Assembly: GCF_003711225.1 (NCBI RefSeq)
Contig: NZ_CP031030.1
Coordinates: 806,001 to 870,000, forward strand
Direction: 5' to 3'
DNA: 64,000 bases
Source of the DNA: Runella sp. SP2
GTDB taxonomy: Bacteria > Bacteroidota > Bacteroidia > Cytophagales > Spirosomataceae
Made by a program: the position numbers and the translations under genes. Positions 25,899 to 33,297 of the stretch are shown here, piece after piece. The stretch's first letter is position 1. Each line of letters opens with the position of its first letter. The notes beneath the pieces are model-generated. The model was not told the origin of the DNA and searched no databases. It was given only the letters and a program-made list of their open reading frames with translations.

Positions 25899-26944
25899 AG
25901 TTGGGTAGTGGGTTGAACAAATTCATACGACGGCCCAATGGTGTAGCCATCCTGCCCTGGGAAAGGCATTTCGGCGAGTTTTTGGCAAGCAAGCCTCAAA
26001 TCAAACATCAGCCCGATGGTATTGTTCAGGTTATCAGGATGGCCGTTGAAGGTTTGGTGTAGCCCAAAAAGTAGGTTACTGTACGTCTGATTAAAGGAGT
26101 CCAACAACCGACGTTCTTCGGAGCCTTCGGGCAACATCTCCGCTTTGGTATTGGGGTACAGCGGAAGCACGTTAGAGGGATCAAACGGGATGACGGGACC
26201 CGTAAACGAATAGCCATTGGGGGCATTGGGATCTCTAACGAGTTCTCTGCCTTTGTACAATTCTTCAAACTTATAATAGTGGGCAAGTTCGTCGTCGGTA
26301 CCCAACGGCGATACTTCGCTTCCTTCTCCTTGTTCTACAATGACGTTGATAGCATTGATGGCGTCCGTTTTGGTCAGGATGGGGTAGAGGAGGTCGGAAG
26401 AGAAAAAGCTGGAAGTTACCTGTTTGGCGGGATTGCCAGGCAATTCGTCGGGGGCGAGCTCGGCTATTTTGGCCTGCAATGCCCGATAAAAATCGCCGAT
26501 GGTTTTGTAGGTAGCCTCGGTTGCTGCCAGTGCCATGGTTTTAAACTCGATGGGGTTTTCGGGTTCTTCAATTTCCATAAAAACGTTTTGTACCACATCG
26601 AGGGAGTATTTTTCGATGCCCACAATGAGCGAACCACCAATGCCCATGGGTAAATGCGTGGGGTAATTGGGGACAAAATCGGGGCGTGAAATGGCGGGGC
26701 ATCCTCCCACGGCATTGAGGATGTTGGCGGCAATGGTCATGTGCAACATTTCTTCAATCACAATCGAGTGAATCACTTTTCGGGTGTCAGACTCGGTATT
26801 GGCTTTGAACGAAAACAACGCGGTTAGGTACGGAGGAATGGTGGAATGTTCCAACTCAATGGCATTTTGCAGCATCGGAAAAAGCTCCGCTAAGCTTTTT
26901 GCATTTTGTACCGCACTTACAAATTTTGGACTTATCTTGAGCAT
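25895..26944 (-). CDS. Ferritin-like VioB/RebD C-terminal-domain protein (iminophenyl-pyruvate dimer synthase type)
   Basis: A protein of 349 residues that corresponds to the C-terminal ferritin-like domain of VioB/RebD as a free-standing protein. Candidate di-iron ligands are visible in four helices: E32 in AIELEHSTIPPYLTALF, E65 and H68 in IVIEEMLHMTIAANIL, E204 in INVIVEQGEG, and H222 in DDELAHYYKFEEL. VioB has the matching blocks LELSVMLQYLYAAYS and IAHEEMIHYLVVNNLL. VioB-type enzymes couple two imino acids derived from tryptophan or phenylalanine. The start ATG is 15 bases after the stop of the gene encoding the matching N-terminal half, and the end overlaps the VOC gene. No signal peptide. 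Confidence 0.87.
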   Translation of the reverse strand: MLKISPKFVSAVQNAKSLAELFPMLQNAIELEHSTIPPYLTALFSFKANTESDTRKVIHSIVIEEMLHMTIAANILNAVGGCPAISRPDFVPNYPTHLPMGIGGSLIVGIEKYSLDVVQNVFMEIEEPENPIEFKTMALAATEATYKTIGDFYRALQAKIAELAPDELPGNPAKQVTSSFFSSDLLYPILTKTDAINAINVIVEQGEGSEVSPLGTDDELAHYYKFEELYKGRELVRDPNAPNGYSFTGPVIPFDPSNVLPLYPNTKAEMLPEGSEERRLLDSFNQTYSNLLFGLHQTFNGHPDNLNNTIGLMFDLRLACQKLAEMPFPGQDGYTIGPSYEFVQPTTQL

Positions 26945-26959
26945 GATGGTTATTCAGGT

Positions 26960-28891
26960 TTAGAATTCAAACAGATTGGTTAATGCTGGGAAATTAATCA
27001 AAGAGCCATTTTTGGCTTTGGTGGCCTCGACCAACTTTTGTTGCTGCTCAGAAGGCGCTGCCGTGTCGAGCTCGGCGTTTGCGTCAACGCTTTTCAGTTT
27101 TATTCCTCTGGCGGCAGCGGTGGCTGGGTCATCGACGATGGGGTTGTCCAACCACTTCAAAATCGTGAGCCGCTTGGTTTCGGATAAGTCCCGCGTGGCG
27201 GGCATGTAAATGGGGTCGTGGATGTCGCGGGTAAAAGCAAATTTCAAGATGTCCTTTTTGGCAATCATTGCCTGTGGATCGGCAAAATTGATGAAGTACT
27301 TGCTCATAATGGGGTACAGGTTGGCAAACTGCGTCATCATGTCCGAAATATCGCTCCAAGTGGGGGTTTCGGGGATGGGGAAATCGTCCCGTAAATGGAT
27401 AGAAATGGACATGGGCGCGGCTCCTGGAATGGCGCTGTCTGGTTGCTGATTGGCCAAAGTGTAATCCAACAGGTAGATTTGCCCGTCGATATAGACCCGT
27501 GGCGAATGGATGCTGTTGCCCGTGATTTCGATTTGGGCCATGCCTTGGGCGTTGGTTTGGCACGAAGGCGCAAAACTCAACCCGTCCTGAGGCTTGTTGT
27601 TGCCGTAGGTAATAGAAATCGGGGGCGAATTTTTGTCTTTGGGCGTATCTGGCGTGGGCGGCTCCATCGTAATCGTGATTTCGGTTTGCGGCAACGGCTG
27701 CCCGTACTGATACGCGTAGAGGTTGACCGTCACTTTTTGATTGGTGTCGATGCGCTGCACAAAATTGTCGGCGCGGCACACGATGCCGTCAATGGCCTCG
27801 CGGGCAATCAGCAAGTATTGGGTAGAACTGCTACCCGCTGCTACGAGAACCAACTGGCTGTTTTTCAAGTCATTCACCACGTCTGCCGACAGCATGTTAA
27901 AATCGACAATGCCGCAGGTGCTATTGAGCCAAGTGGAGCCTTGTTGGTACGGTACTTTGCCAATGATTTCGAGCTCGCTGCTGTCGATGAGTACGTTTCG
28001 GATGGCGGGTGGGTTGGTAAGCGGCTGTTTGCTGACCGCCAAGTAGAAATCATTGGTGGTATTGATGGTTCCGATGGAATCGGCAATGGGAAACGAACCG
28101 CCCAAGTCAATCGACAAGCGGGCGTTGTCAGCATCGAATATAAAATTGGAGCCGCCAAATACTTGGCCTCGTTGATAGACCCCGTACAATCTCCGTGCGG
28201 GGGCAAAAAGCTCAGGTTCGTTTTCAAACCACGGGCCGATGCAGCCCAGTATTTTTCCGAGCGAAAAGCGTCCGTCGGCGTGGGCGTAGTAGTAGCCAAA
28301 GCCGTTGAGGTTGATACTGATTTTGTTTTGTTGGGTTTTGGCCTTCAACGCCATTAAAATGGGCGATTTTTCGGCCAATTTTCCGTATTTAACATCCTCT
28401 AGTACCGACGTCCACGAGGCACCCATGGGTTGGCCGTTGGGTTGACCGCCGTTGGTTTGTCGGCGTTGCAAATCCCGAAAGCCCGTGGGCTTGATTCTTC
28501 CTTCGAGCAACAACTCATTGTGGGCCGAAAGGATGCGAAAGGTGACGCCCCAAAGCTCCGACACCATTTGTTGGTCGGGGTCTAAGTCCACCATTTTGCC
28601 CGAGTTTCGTCCTTCTGCACCCGTCACCAGCTGCCCAATGATGCCATCCAAGGCAGGGTCGGTAATGGTCGTGCCGTTTTCGTTGGTAGCTTGCTGAATC
28701 GTGCAGTTTTGAAAGCCAAAGGTAGCGCCGCCTTCGGGGTTCCACCAGCCGTTGGTTGCCCCTTGCCCAGGAAGCTGAAAGCTCGACTCAAACGTAGCGT
28801 TGTTGTAGTGCTGCGTGTCGTTGTTGACGGTGGAGACATCCGAGGAAAAGTCTCCAGAGAATACAATTCTGGGGAAATGTAAATAAGACAT
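26960..28891 (-). CDS. VioB/RebD N-terminal-domain protein (free-standing half)
   Basis: A protein of 643 residues and the first gene of the operon. The N-terminus MSYLHFPRIVFSG matches the VioB start (S-x-L-x-F-P-R-I-x-F-x-G). Near the C-terminus, NLYPIMSKYFINFAD (about 524-538) and IYMPATRDLSETKRLTILKW (about 561-577) align with the VioB blocks YPFMSDKVFSLAD and YYMPSTRELSAPKARLFLKY, recalled from the known protein. In VioB (about 1,000 residues) the ferritin-like domain follows at once; here the frame stops after NLFEF and the domain is encoded by the next gene. The split is clean, with no frameshift scar, so it looks like real gene architecture. Codon use is more G+C-rich than in the two oxidase genes. 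Confidence 0.85.
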   Translation of the reverse strand: MSYLHFPRIVFSGDFSSDVSTVNNDTQHYNNATFESSFQLPGQGATNGWWNPEGGATFGFQNCTIQQATNENGTTITDPALDGIIGQLVTGAEGRNSGKMVDLDPDQQMVSELWGVTFRILSAHNELLLEGRIKPTGFRDLQRRQTNGGQPNGQPMGASWTSVLEDVKYGKLAEKSPILMALKAKTQQNKISINLNGFGYYYAHADGRFSLGKILGCIGPWFENEPELFAPARRLYGVYQRGQVFGGSNFIFDADNARLSIDLGGSFPIADSIGTINTTNDFYLAVSKQPLTNPPAIRNVLIDSSELEIIGKVPYQQGSTWLNSTCGIVDFNMLSADVVNDLKNSQLVLVAAGSSSTQYLLIAREAIDGIVCRADNFVQRIDTNQKVTVNLYAYQYGQPLPQTEITITMEPPTPDTPKDKNSPPISITYGNNKPQDGLSFAPSCQTNAQGMAQIEITGNSIHSPRVYIDGQIYLLDYTLANQQPDSAIPGAAPMSISIHLRDDFPIPETPTWSDISDMMTQFANLYPIMSKYFINFADPQAMIAKKDILKFAFTRDIHDPIYMPATRDLSETKRLTILKWLDNPIVDDPATAAARGIKLKSVDANAELDTAAPSEQQQKLVEATKAKNGSLINFPALTNLFEF

Positions 28892-29347
28892 GTTGTTTTT
28901 GGTTACTGGTTACGGGAATTTGGAAGTATGAGAAGAGTCCATAGACCATGGTCGATAGTCCACGGTTTTAGTCCATAGTCGATAGACCATAGTCCACGGT
29001 TTTTGGTTGATAGCCCATAAGTTTTAGTCCACAGTTGATAGACCATAGTCCACGGACTATCGACCATGGACTATCGACTATCGACCATGGACTATTAAGG
29101 ACTGGCAAAAAAGTTTGTTTGGGTTCTTTTTCATAAAACGTTGTTTAAATAAATTAAGGGAAAATGCCCGTGAGGGCGGGGAATGTGCACAGGCGTATGT
29201 AAGCCTAAGCGAGAGTAGTACGAGTTTTTTCTAACGTTGTTGTGTTGAGTTTTTTACAGTGCTAATGTAGAAAAACTTTTTGAATAAAAAAACATATAAC
29301 TACAAAGAATTTGGTGCCAAGGTGGGAACGGGGATGGCTATTTCTTT
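28892..29347. other. Leader/spacer upstream of the VioB-like operon
   Basis: This 456-bp spacer holds no recognisable gene. 28935-29096 is a degenerate repeat block (listed separately). For the minus strand, TATGTTTT at 29296-29289 with a TTG at 29320-29318 (21-nt spacing) is a near-consensus Bacteroidota promoter. If real, the operon has a leader of about 400 nt containing the repeat block. A GCCCGTGAGGGCGGG stretch near 29167 can form a small hairpin. All functional reading here is inference. Confidence 0.4.
28935..29096. repeat. Degenerate GTCCATAG/CGATAGTCCA repeat block, self-complementary
   Basis: About 160 bp made almost only of variants of AGTCCATAGACCATGGTCG-like words: AGTCCATAG, ACCATGGTCGATAG, AGTCCACGG, and their reverse complements CTATGGACT and CTATCGACCATGG. 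The left part reads mainly as AGTCCA words and the right part (29046-29095) as TGGACT words, so the block can fold back on itself. The words are 7-10 bp and not in strict register. Confidence 0.85.
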
Positions 29348-30496
29348 CTACGAAGATACAGATGTTTTTTCGTCCGATATTTTCGGTATTCTTATGTTTT
29401 TTGGACTTATAATAATGTAATTTGTTTTCTTTCCGCTGTCTTCTGCTTTCAACATTTCTTTTGCGACCAAATCTTGCAAATCACGTAAAGCGGTGTCTGA
29501 GGAGCATTTGGTAAGTTTGGCGTAAGTGGATGTTCGTAAAAATCCCACTTCTTTGCCGTAATTGTCATACAGATAATTGATTACAAGTCGTTGTCTGTCG
29601 TTAATATTTGTTGACTTGTGTTTGTCCCAAAAGTGTGCTTTGTCCAAAATGATTTCCAAATTTTGCTCACTTGCCATTAACGCCCTTTCAAAACAACCGA
29701 GAAACCATTCTAAATATAGTGTGATGTCTGATGTTCCTTTTTGTGCTTTTTCAATAATGTTGTTATAGTGTTTATGTTCTTTGAAAATTTGGTTTGATAA
29801 GCTGTAAAAACGAATTTTACTATTATCGCTTTTTGCTAACCACATATCTAAAATGGCCCTCGCTATCCGTCCGTTGCCGTCATCAAAAGGGTGAATGGTG
29901 ACAAACCAAAAGTGAGCAATGATAGATTTTAGAACCAAATCCAACCTTTTTTCACTATTCAACCAATTTAAAAATTGTTCCATTTCGTGTGGCACTCTGT
30001 CGGCTGATGGTGCTTCAAAATGTATTTTTTCTTTGCCAAAAATGCCCGAAACTACCTTCATACCCCCTGAACGATATTTGGCAACATCAATTTGCTGGTA
30101 ACCGCTAAAACCTGTTTGAAAAAGTGAGTGATGCCAACCTAAAAGGCGTATTTGTGTGAGCGGTTTGTCGAAATTTTGGGTAGCATCCAAAATGACATCA
30201 ACAATCCCTTCGATGTTTCGGGGTGTCTGTACAAAATCAGCATTTTCAATACCTAATTTTCGGGCAATTGACGAGCGAACAAGTTCAGGATTTATAAATT
30301 CACCTTCAATTCTTGATGTATCTACAACCTCTAAAATAAGCGATTCTAAAGTGGCACGTTCTATAAAATCGAATCCTAAACTTTCCATACGACCCAATAA
30401 ACGTCCTTGTAAATGCCTTACAGAGGCCAAGACAGGCGATAACTTGTCGTTATCCCAAACAAAGTTTGTCCAATTTTCTCTTTCGTGTATGTACAT
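29348..30496 (-). CDS. Fic-domain protein with DUF4172 N-terminus
   Basis: A protein of 382 residues from MYIHERENWTNFVWDND; the frame is open to 30544, but the extra 16 residues are not conserved in type. The N-terminal domain fits DUF4172. An inhibitory-helix motif T60-S-R-I-E-G65 (S/T-x-x-x-E-G/N) precedes the Fic core, whose catalytic motif is complete: H202-P-F-D-D-G-N-G-R-I-A-R213. Fic enzymes transfer AMP or other phosphate groups onto target hydroxyls, and the glutamate of the inhibitory motif blocks ATP in the resting state. A winged-helix-like C-terminus (SSDTALRDLQDLVAKEML) follows. It is a stand-alone gene at the edge of an accessory island. Targets are unknown. Confidence 0.9.
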   Translation of the reverse strand: MYIHERENWTNFVWDNDKLSPVLASVRHLQGRLLGRMESLGFDFIERATLESLILEVVDTSRIEGEFINPELVRSSIARKLGIENADFVQTPRNIEGIVDVILDATQNFDKPLTQIRLLGWHHSLFQTGFSGYQQIDVAKYRSGGMKVVSGIFGKEKIHFEAPSADRVPHEMEQFLNWLNSEKRLDLVLKSIIAHFWFVTIHPFDDGNGRIARAILDMWLAKSDNSKIRFYSLSNQIFKEHKHYNNIIEKAQKGTSDITLYLEWFLGCFERALMASEQNLEIILDKAHFWDKHKSTNINDRQRLVINYLYDNYGKEVGFLRTSTYAKLTKCSSDTALRDLQDLVAKEMLKAEDSGKKTNYIIISPKNIRIPKISDEKTSVSS

Positions 30497-30628
30497 AATT
30501 ACCGCCGCAAAATATGCGGTGAAAATAAGGCTTTTACACCGCAAAACAATTTTTTGCTTCTAAAATGTTGAATTTAGCACTTCACTTTCATAGTAAAATT
30601 GAGCATGACAAAAAAGAATACTGATATG

Positions 30629-30835
30629 CTACAAGAAAATACGCTCATCCATCGCGCCATTGGATAAGTGCTTGATTTTAAAGGGATAGTGTTTTGTGCG
30701 TAGTGTTTCGATACTTGGCCGCAGCTCAAGTACGTTCAAAGGAAATTCCATACAACCGCTAGGCTGGCCGCCCGCCCGAGTTTCGTTCAAGACTGGGCGG
30801 TTTCGGGATTTCACGGCGTGGCTGAAAGCCACCAC
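30629..30835 (-). other. Possible short peptide ORF or decayed recombination element
   Basis: A 68-codon open frame on the minus strand with runs such as RNRPVLNETRAGGQPSGC and FPLNVLELRPSIETLRTKHY. I cannot assign it to a family. The DNA is more G+C-rich than the AT-rich genes around it and has small inverted repeats (GTGGC/GCCAC; CCGCCC/GGGCGG). It may be a remnant of an attC-like or other mobile element rather than a gene. The rest of the 30497-30865 spacer shows nothing recognisable. Confidence 0.25.
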
Positions 30836-30865
30836 GAATGCTTAGTTATTGGGTACAGTGCCTTC

Positions 30866-31053
30866 TTACTTGTTCAGTAATTTTTCAACACCATGAATAA
30901 TTCTATTTCTAACGTCCACCAACTTTCGTGAATTTGTTATAGTAATGGTTTCATCTCTTTTCAGAATCCAATTCATTGCTTCGCCAATAATTTCAACATT
31001 TCCATAATGGCATTCTAAATGTCGTAAAGCCACGCTTTTATGTCATTGTCCAT
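30866..31053 (-). pseudogene. Degraded HEPN (DUF86-type) toxin remnant
   Basis: Not an intact frame. From the ATG at 31053, overlapping the MNT stop by 11 bases as is usual for MNT-HEPN pairs, it reads MDNDIKAWLYDI and then a stop. In another frame the sequence resumes as HYGNVEIIGEAMNWILKRDE, then RKLVDVRNRIIHG, then VEKLLNK and a TAA at 30866. RNRIIH is the HEPN RNase motif R-x4-6-H. Compared with full-length DUF86 proteins (about 110 residues), a segment after WLYDI and a segment after RNRIIHG are missing. So the gene carries two internal deletions, one of which shifts the frame. It is most likely non-functional. Confidence 0.65.
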
Positions 31054-31345
31054 AAATGAGTTGTCTTTGTTGGTTTACAGACTTCTTGAAATAGGGGTTT
31101 TTTATGGCTTTCTCTTCCAACAAATCTATAGGTCGATTTAAAAGGTCTTGAAGTGAAAATTTGAAGTCAAAATAATTGTCAGCATAGTCTTCGACCTCGA
31201 TAGTTGAAAAATCCACAATTAAATCAATATCGCTTTCGCTGTTAAATCGGTCTGTTAAAACCGACCCAAACGCATAAAGACTTTTTACTTTATGATTTTC
31301 ACAAAGTCTTTTTATCTCTGAAGTGTATCTTTCAAGCGTATTCAT
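31043..31345 (-). CDS. MNT-domain nucleotidyltransferase (MntA-type antitoxin)
   Basis: A protein of 100 residues with the minimal nucleotidyltransferase signature SLYAFGSVLTDRFNSESDID (G-S-x10-D-x-D), followed by LIVDF. MNT proteins pair with HEPN RNases; in characterised systems MNT neutralises HEPN by adding AMP to a tyrosine. The gene order (MNT first, HEPN overlapping) is kept, but the HEPN partner is broken, leaving an orphan antitoxin. It is AT-rich like the neighbouring cassette genes. The start ATG is about 90 bases after the end of an attC-like element, on the strand where cassette genes would be read. Confidence 0.88.
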   Translation of the reverse strand: MNTLERYTSEIKRLCENHKVKSLYAFGSVLTDRFNSESDIDLIVDFSTIEVEDYADNYFDFKFSLQDLLNRPIDLLEEKAIKNPYFKKSVNQQRQLIYGQ

Positions 31346-31433
31346 TTGTCCAAATTGATTAAGCCCAATTTACAATTTATTTCTTGATGTTCTACAAGTA
31401 GGTCGAATTTTGTACGTTCACTGGTTGCCTTAT

Positions 31434-31568
31434 ACACAACGTTTTGGGTATTGCCGAAGGCGGGGATTTTTAGCACAAAAGTTCAATAGAATTACTGCTG
31501 TTGAACTTTGCACAAAAGTTTCATAGAAGCACTTTAGCCCCGCTTTTGGCAATACCTTGTTATGCACA
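31434..31568. repeat. attC-like element, copy 1
   Basis: A 135-bp imperfect palindrome between the MNT gene and the DUF262-HNH gene. Outer ends on the plus strand are CACAAC (31435-31440) and GTTATGCACA (31559-31568). Inside are GGTATTGCC and GGCAATACC, then GCGGGG and CCCCGC, and an inner hairpin AAAGTTCAA/TTGAACTTT. The outer AAC...GTT ends, internal arms and length fit an integron attC site. It closely matches the element at 33155-33297. The terminal GTTATGCACA is exactly complementary to TGTGCATAAC at 33155-33164, at the other end of the enclosed gene. Confidence 0.7.
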
Positions 31569-31573
31569 GTTTT

Positions 31574-33121
31574 TTAATTTTTAATGGCAGAATTACAATA
31601 TGGATGTGTCAGTTGTGCATTGTCTGCATCTCCAAGTCCGCCATCTTCTTTTCTTTGTTTATGGTCAAACGAAATTGAATTAGTATGTATTCGTGCATTA
31701 CAAATTTTACATCTTAATGCTTTTTCCAATGCTTCTGTAATAAATACTGAAGATTTAGTTTCGTCTGAAAAGTTGTTATTTGTTACTTCAAAATCTTCAG
31801 TATCATTCACTTTTATAAACTTAAAAACATCTTTTTGAAGTACATTTTTCACAGCCAATTCTTTGTCATTTGAATTCTTTAAAAGTTCTTCCATTAAATT
31901 TAGGTAGAATGATTTTATATGAGGTAATGCTTTTATAGAACCTCTGTAGTGTCTTAGTATCTGTTGAATAGCAAAGTCATATTCTATTAAAATATCTTCA
32001 AATGCTTCTCGGATTTTTATAAAGTCTTTAAATTTATTTTTCTCATCTAATTCCATTATAAAATCTGTAATTGCAAAAAACGAAGCTGTTTTGTGCCTTC
32101 CAGTTTTTGAGTAAAAATATACTGCTGGATGTAAACCTAAAGACGAAACGTGATTAGCATTAATTATATACGCAATTTTTCTACTTCTTTTTAATGCTTC
32201 AACAGTGAAAGTCCCGTCTTCGTCAATCTTATTAATGTTTTGATTTTTTTTGTTTACCAAGTCAACGTATTCAAATATCAGCAATGGACTTTGGCTTGAA
32301 TACCCTTTCCCTCCAATTGGTAAGTCGAGTGTTTTGATTGGATTTTTAAGCTTTGGAAGAAAAAAAACCTTATTTACTTCTTCTGATAGCTTTACAATTT
32401 CCTTTTGGTTTTCATTTGTAAATTTTGACCAATATTGATGCCCTTTTCCACCTTTAATAATTGCCCTTGAAGCAATACCATTCGCCTTTTTTCGTGATTG
32501 AATTAGTTTTAATTCTGTAGGGTCAATTTTTGCGGCTTGTTGATTGATTTTGAAAAATGATGCTTCTGCTACATCTGCATCTCCTTCTACCCATTGCAAT
32601 TGAACTGCAATTGCACCTAAGTTTTTAGCACTAGTGATTATATCTGGTCTGACTTTATCAGGATATTTCAATGCAAGCTGAAAATCAGAATAGCTGCCAA
32701 TTTCTTTTTCAATTATCTTTCTTGTCTTATTTGCGATTTCAATTTGTTCTTCTGGAATAAGTCCATCAAATGCCAATTTAGAAATTGGTCCATCACCATA
32801 ATCATTATTTATCCAAGCAATTAAAGAACTAACTCTATGGGAACCATCAATAACAAAGTTATAACCTGCCTTACTTCTCCATAAAATAACTGCTGGAATT
32901 AACTCTCCATTGATAAAACTCTTTATCAATTCAGAAACTTTTTCAGGTGTCCATTCATTCGTTTCTCTTTGAAAATCTGGCTTTCTTAACGTTAAATAGA
33001 AAAAGTCATCTTCTCGTAAATCGGAAATAGAAAAAGACTCTTTTTTCTTGGCTGAGTTTTGAGTTTCGTCTATATCAAAGTCTTCTCGTGGAAGTAATGC
33101 GTCTAAATATACTTTTGCCAT
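31574..33121 (-). CDS. DUF262 (ParB/Srx-like) plus HNH endonuclease protein, cassette-borne
   Basis: A protein of 515 residues. The N-terminal domain (about 30-240) has the DUF262 pattern: RKPDFQRETNEWTPEKVSEL, IPAVILWRS and the nucleotide-site-like motif FVIDGSHRVSSLIAW (D-G-x-H-R). The C-terminal 45 residues are an HNH nuclease: C-K-I-C, then ISFDHKQRKEDGG, then NAQLTHPYCNSAI. This architecture is that of GmrSD-type and related restriction-like proteins directed at invading or modified DNA; that role is inferred. It is AT-rich, lies alone, and is enclosed by 10-bp cassette-specific inverted repeats only 5 and 33 bases from the gene ends, as in an integron cassette. Confidence 0.83.
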   Translation of the reverse strand: MAKVYLDALLPREDFDIDETQNSAKKKESFSISDLREDDFFYLTLRKPDFQRETNEWTPEKVSELIKSFINGELIPAVILWRSKAGYNFVIDGSHRVSSLIAWINNDYGDGPISKLAFDGLIPEEQIEIANKTRKIIEKEIGSYSDFQLALKYPDKVRPDIITSAKNLGAIAVQLQWVEGDADVAEASFFKINQQAAKIDPTELKLIQSRKKANGIASRAIIKGGKGHQYWSKFTNENQKEIVKLSEEVNKVFFLPKLKNPIKTLDLPIGGKGYSSQSPLLIFEYVDLVNKKNQNINKIDEDGTFTVEALKRSRKIAYIINANHVSSLGLHPAVYFYSKTGRHKTASFFAITDFIMELDEKNKFKDFIKIREAFEDILIEYDFAIQQILRHYRGSIKALPHIKSFYLNLMEELLKNSNDKELAVKNVLQKDVFKFIKVNDTEDFEVTNNNFSDETKSSVFITEALEKALRCKICNARIHTNSISFDHKQRKEDGGLGDADNAQLTHPYCNSAIKN

Positions 33122-33154
33122 ATTTGTCTTGTCTGCGTGTTGTTGGTTTAAAAT

Positions 33155-33297
33155 TGTGCATAACGGTTTTGGTATTGCCGAAGGCGGGGATTTTTAGCAC
33201 AAAAGTTCAATCGAAGAACGAATGTTGAGCCTTGCACAAATGTCCAATCGAAGCACTTCAGACCCGCTTTTGGCAATACCCTGTTAGCGGTAGTATT
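33155..33297. repeat. attC-like element, copy 2
   Basis: A 143-bp imperfect palindrome between the DUF262-HNH gene and the upstream helical gene. Ends on the plus strand are TGTGCATAAC (33155-33164) and GTTAGCGGTAGTATT (33283-33297). The internal arms GGTATTGCC/GGCAATACC and most of the interior (GAAGGCGGGGATTTTTAGCA, AAAAGTTCAAT, AAGCACTT) are shared with copy 1, while the ends differ, as expected for attC sites hybrid between adjacent cassettes. The right end matches, inverted, AATATTACCGCTAAC at 34094-34108 (14 of 15). Confidence 0.7.

Noticed and set aside
27395..28357. A 320-codon plus-strand frame
   Set aside because: It lies entirely antisense to the VioB-like gene, whose protein has clear family motifs; it is low-complexity in the way expected of a shadow of G+C-rich codons.
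21238..28891. A complete violacein or indolocarbazole cluster
   Set aside because: Only the oxidase and coupling functions are recognisable. No FAD hydroxylases (VioC/VioD), VioE, RebC or P450 gene is present, so these products should not be claimed.
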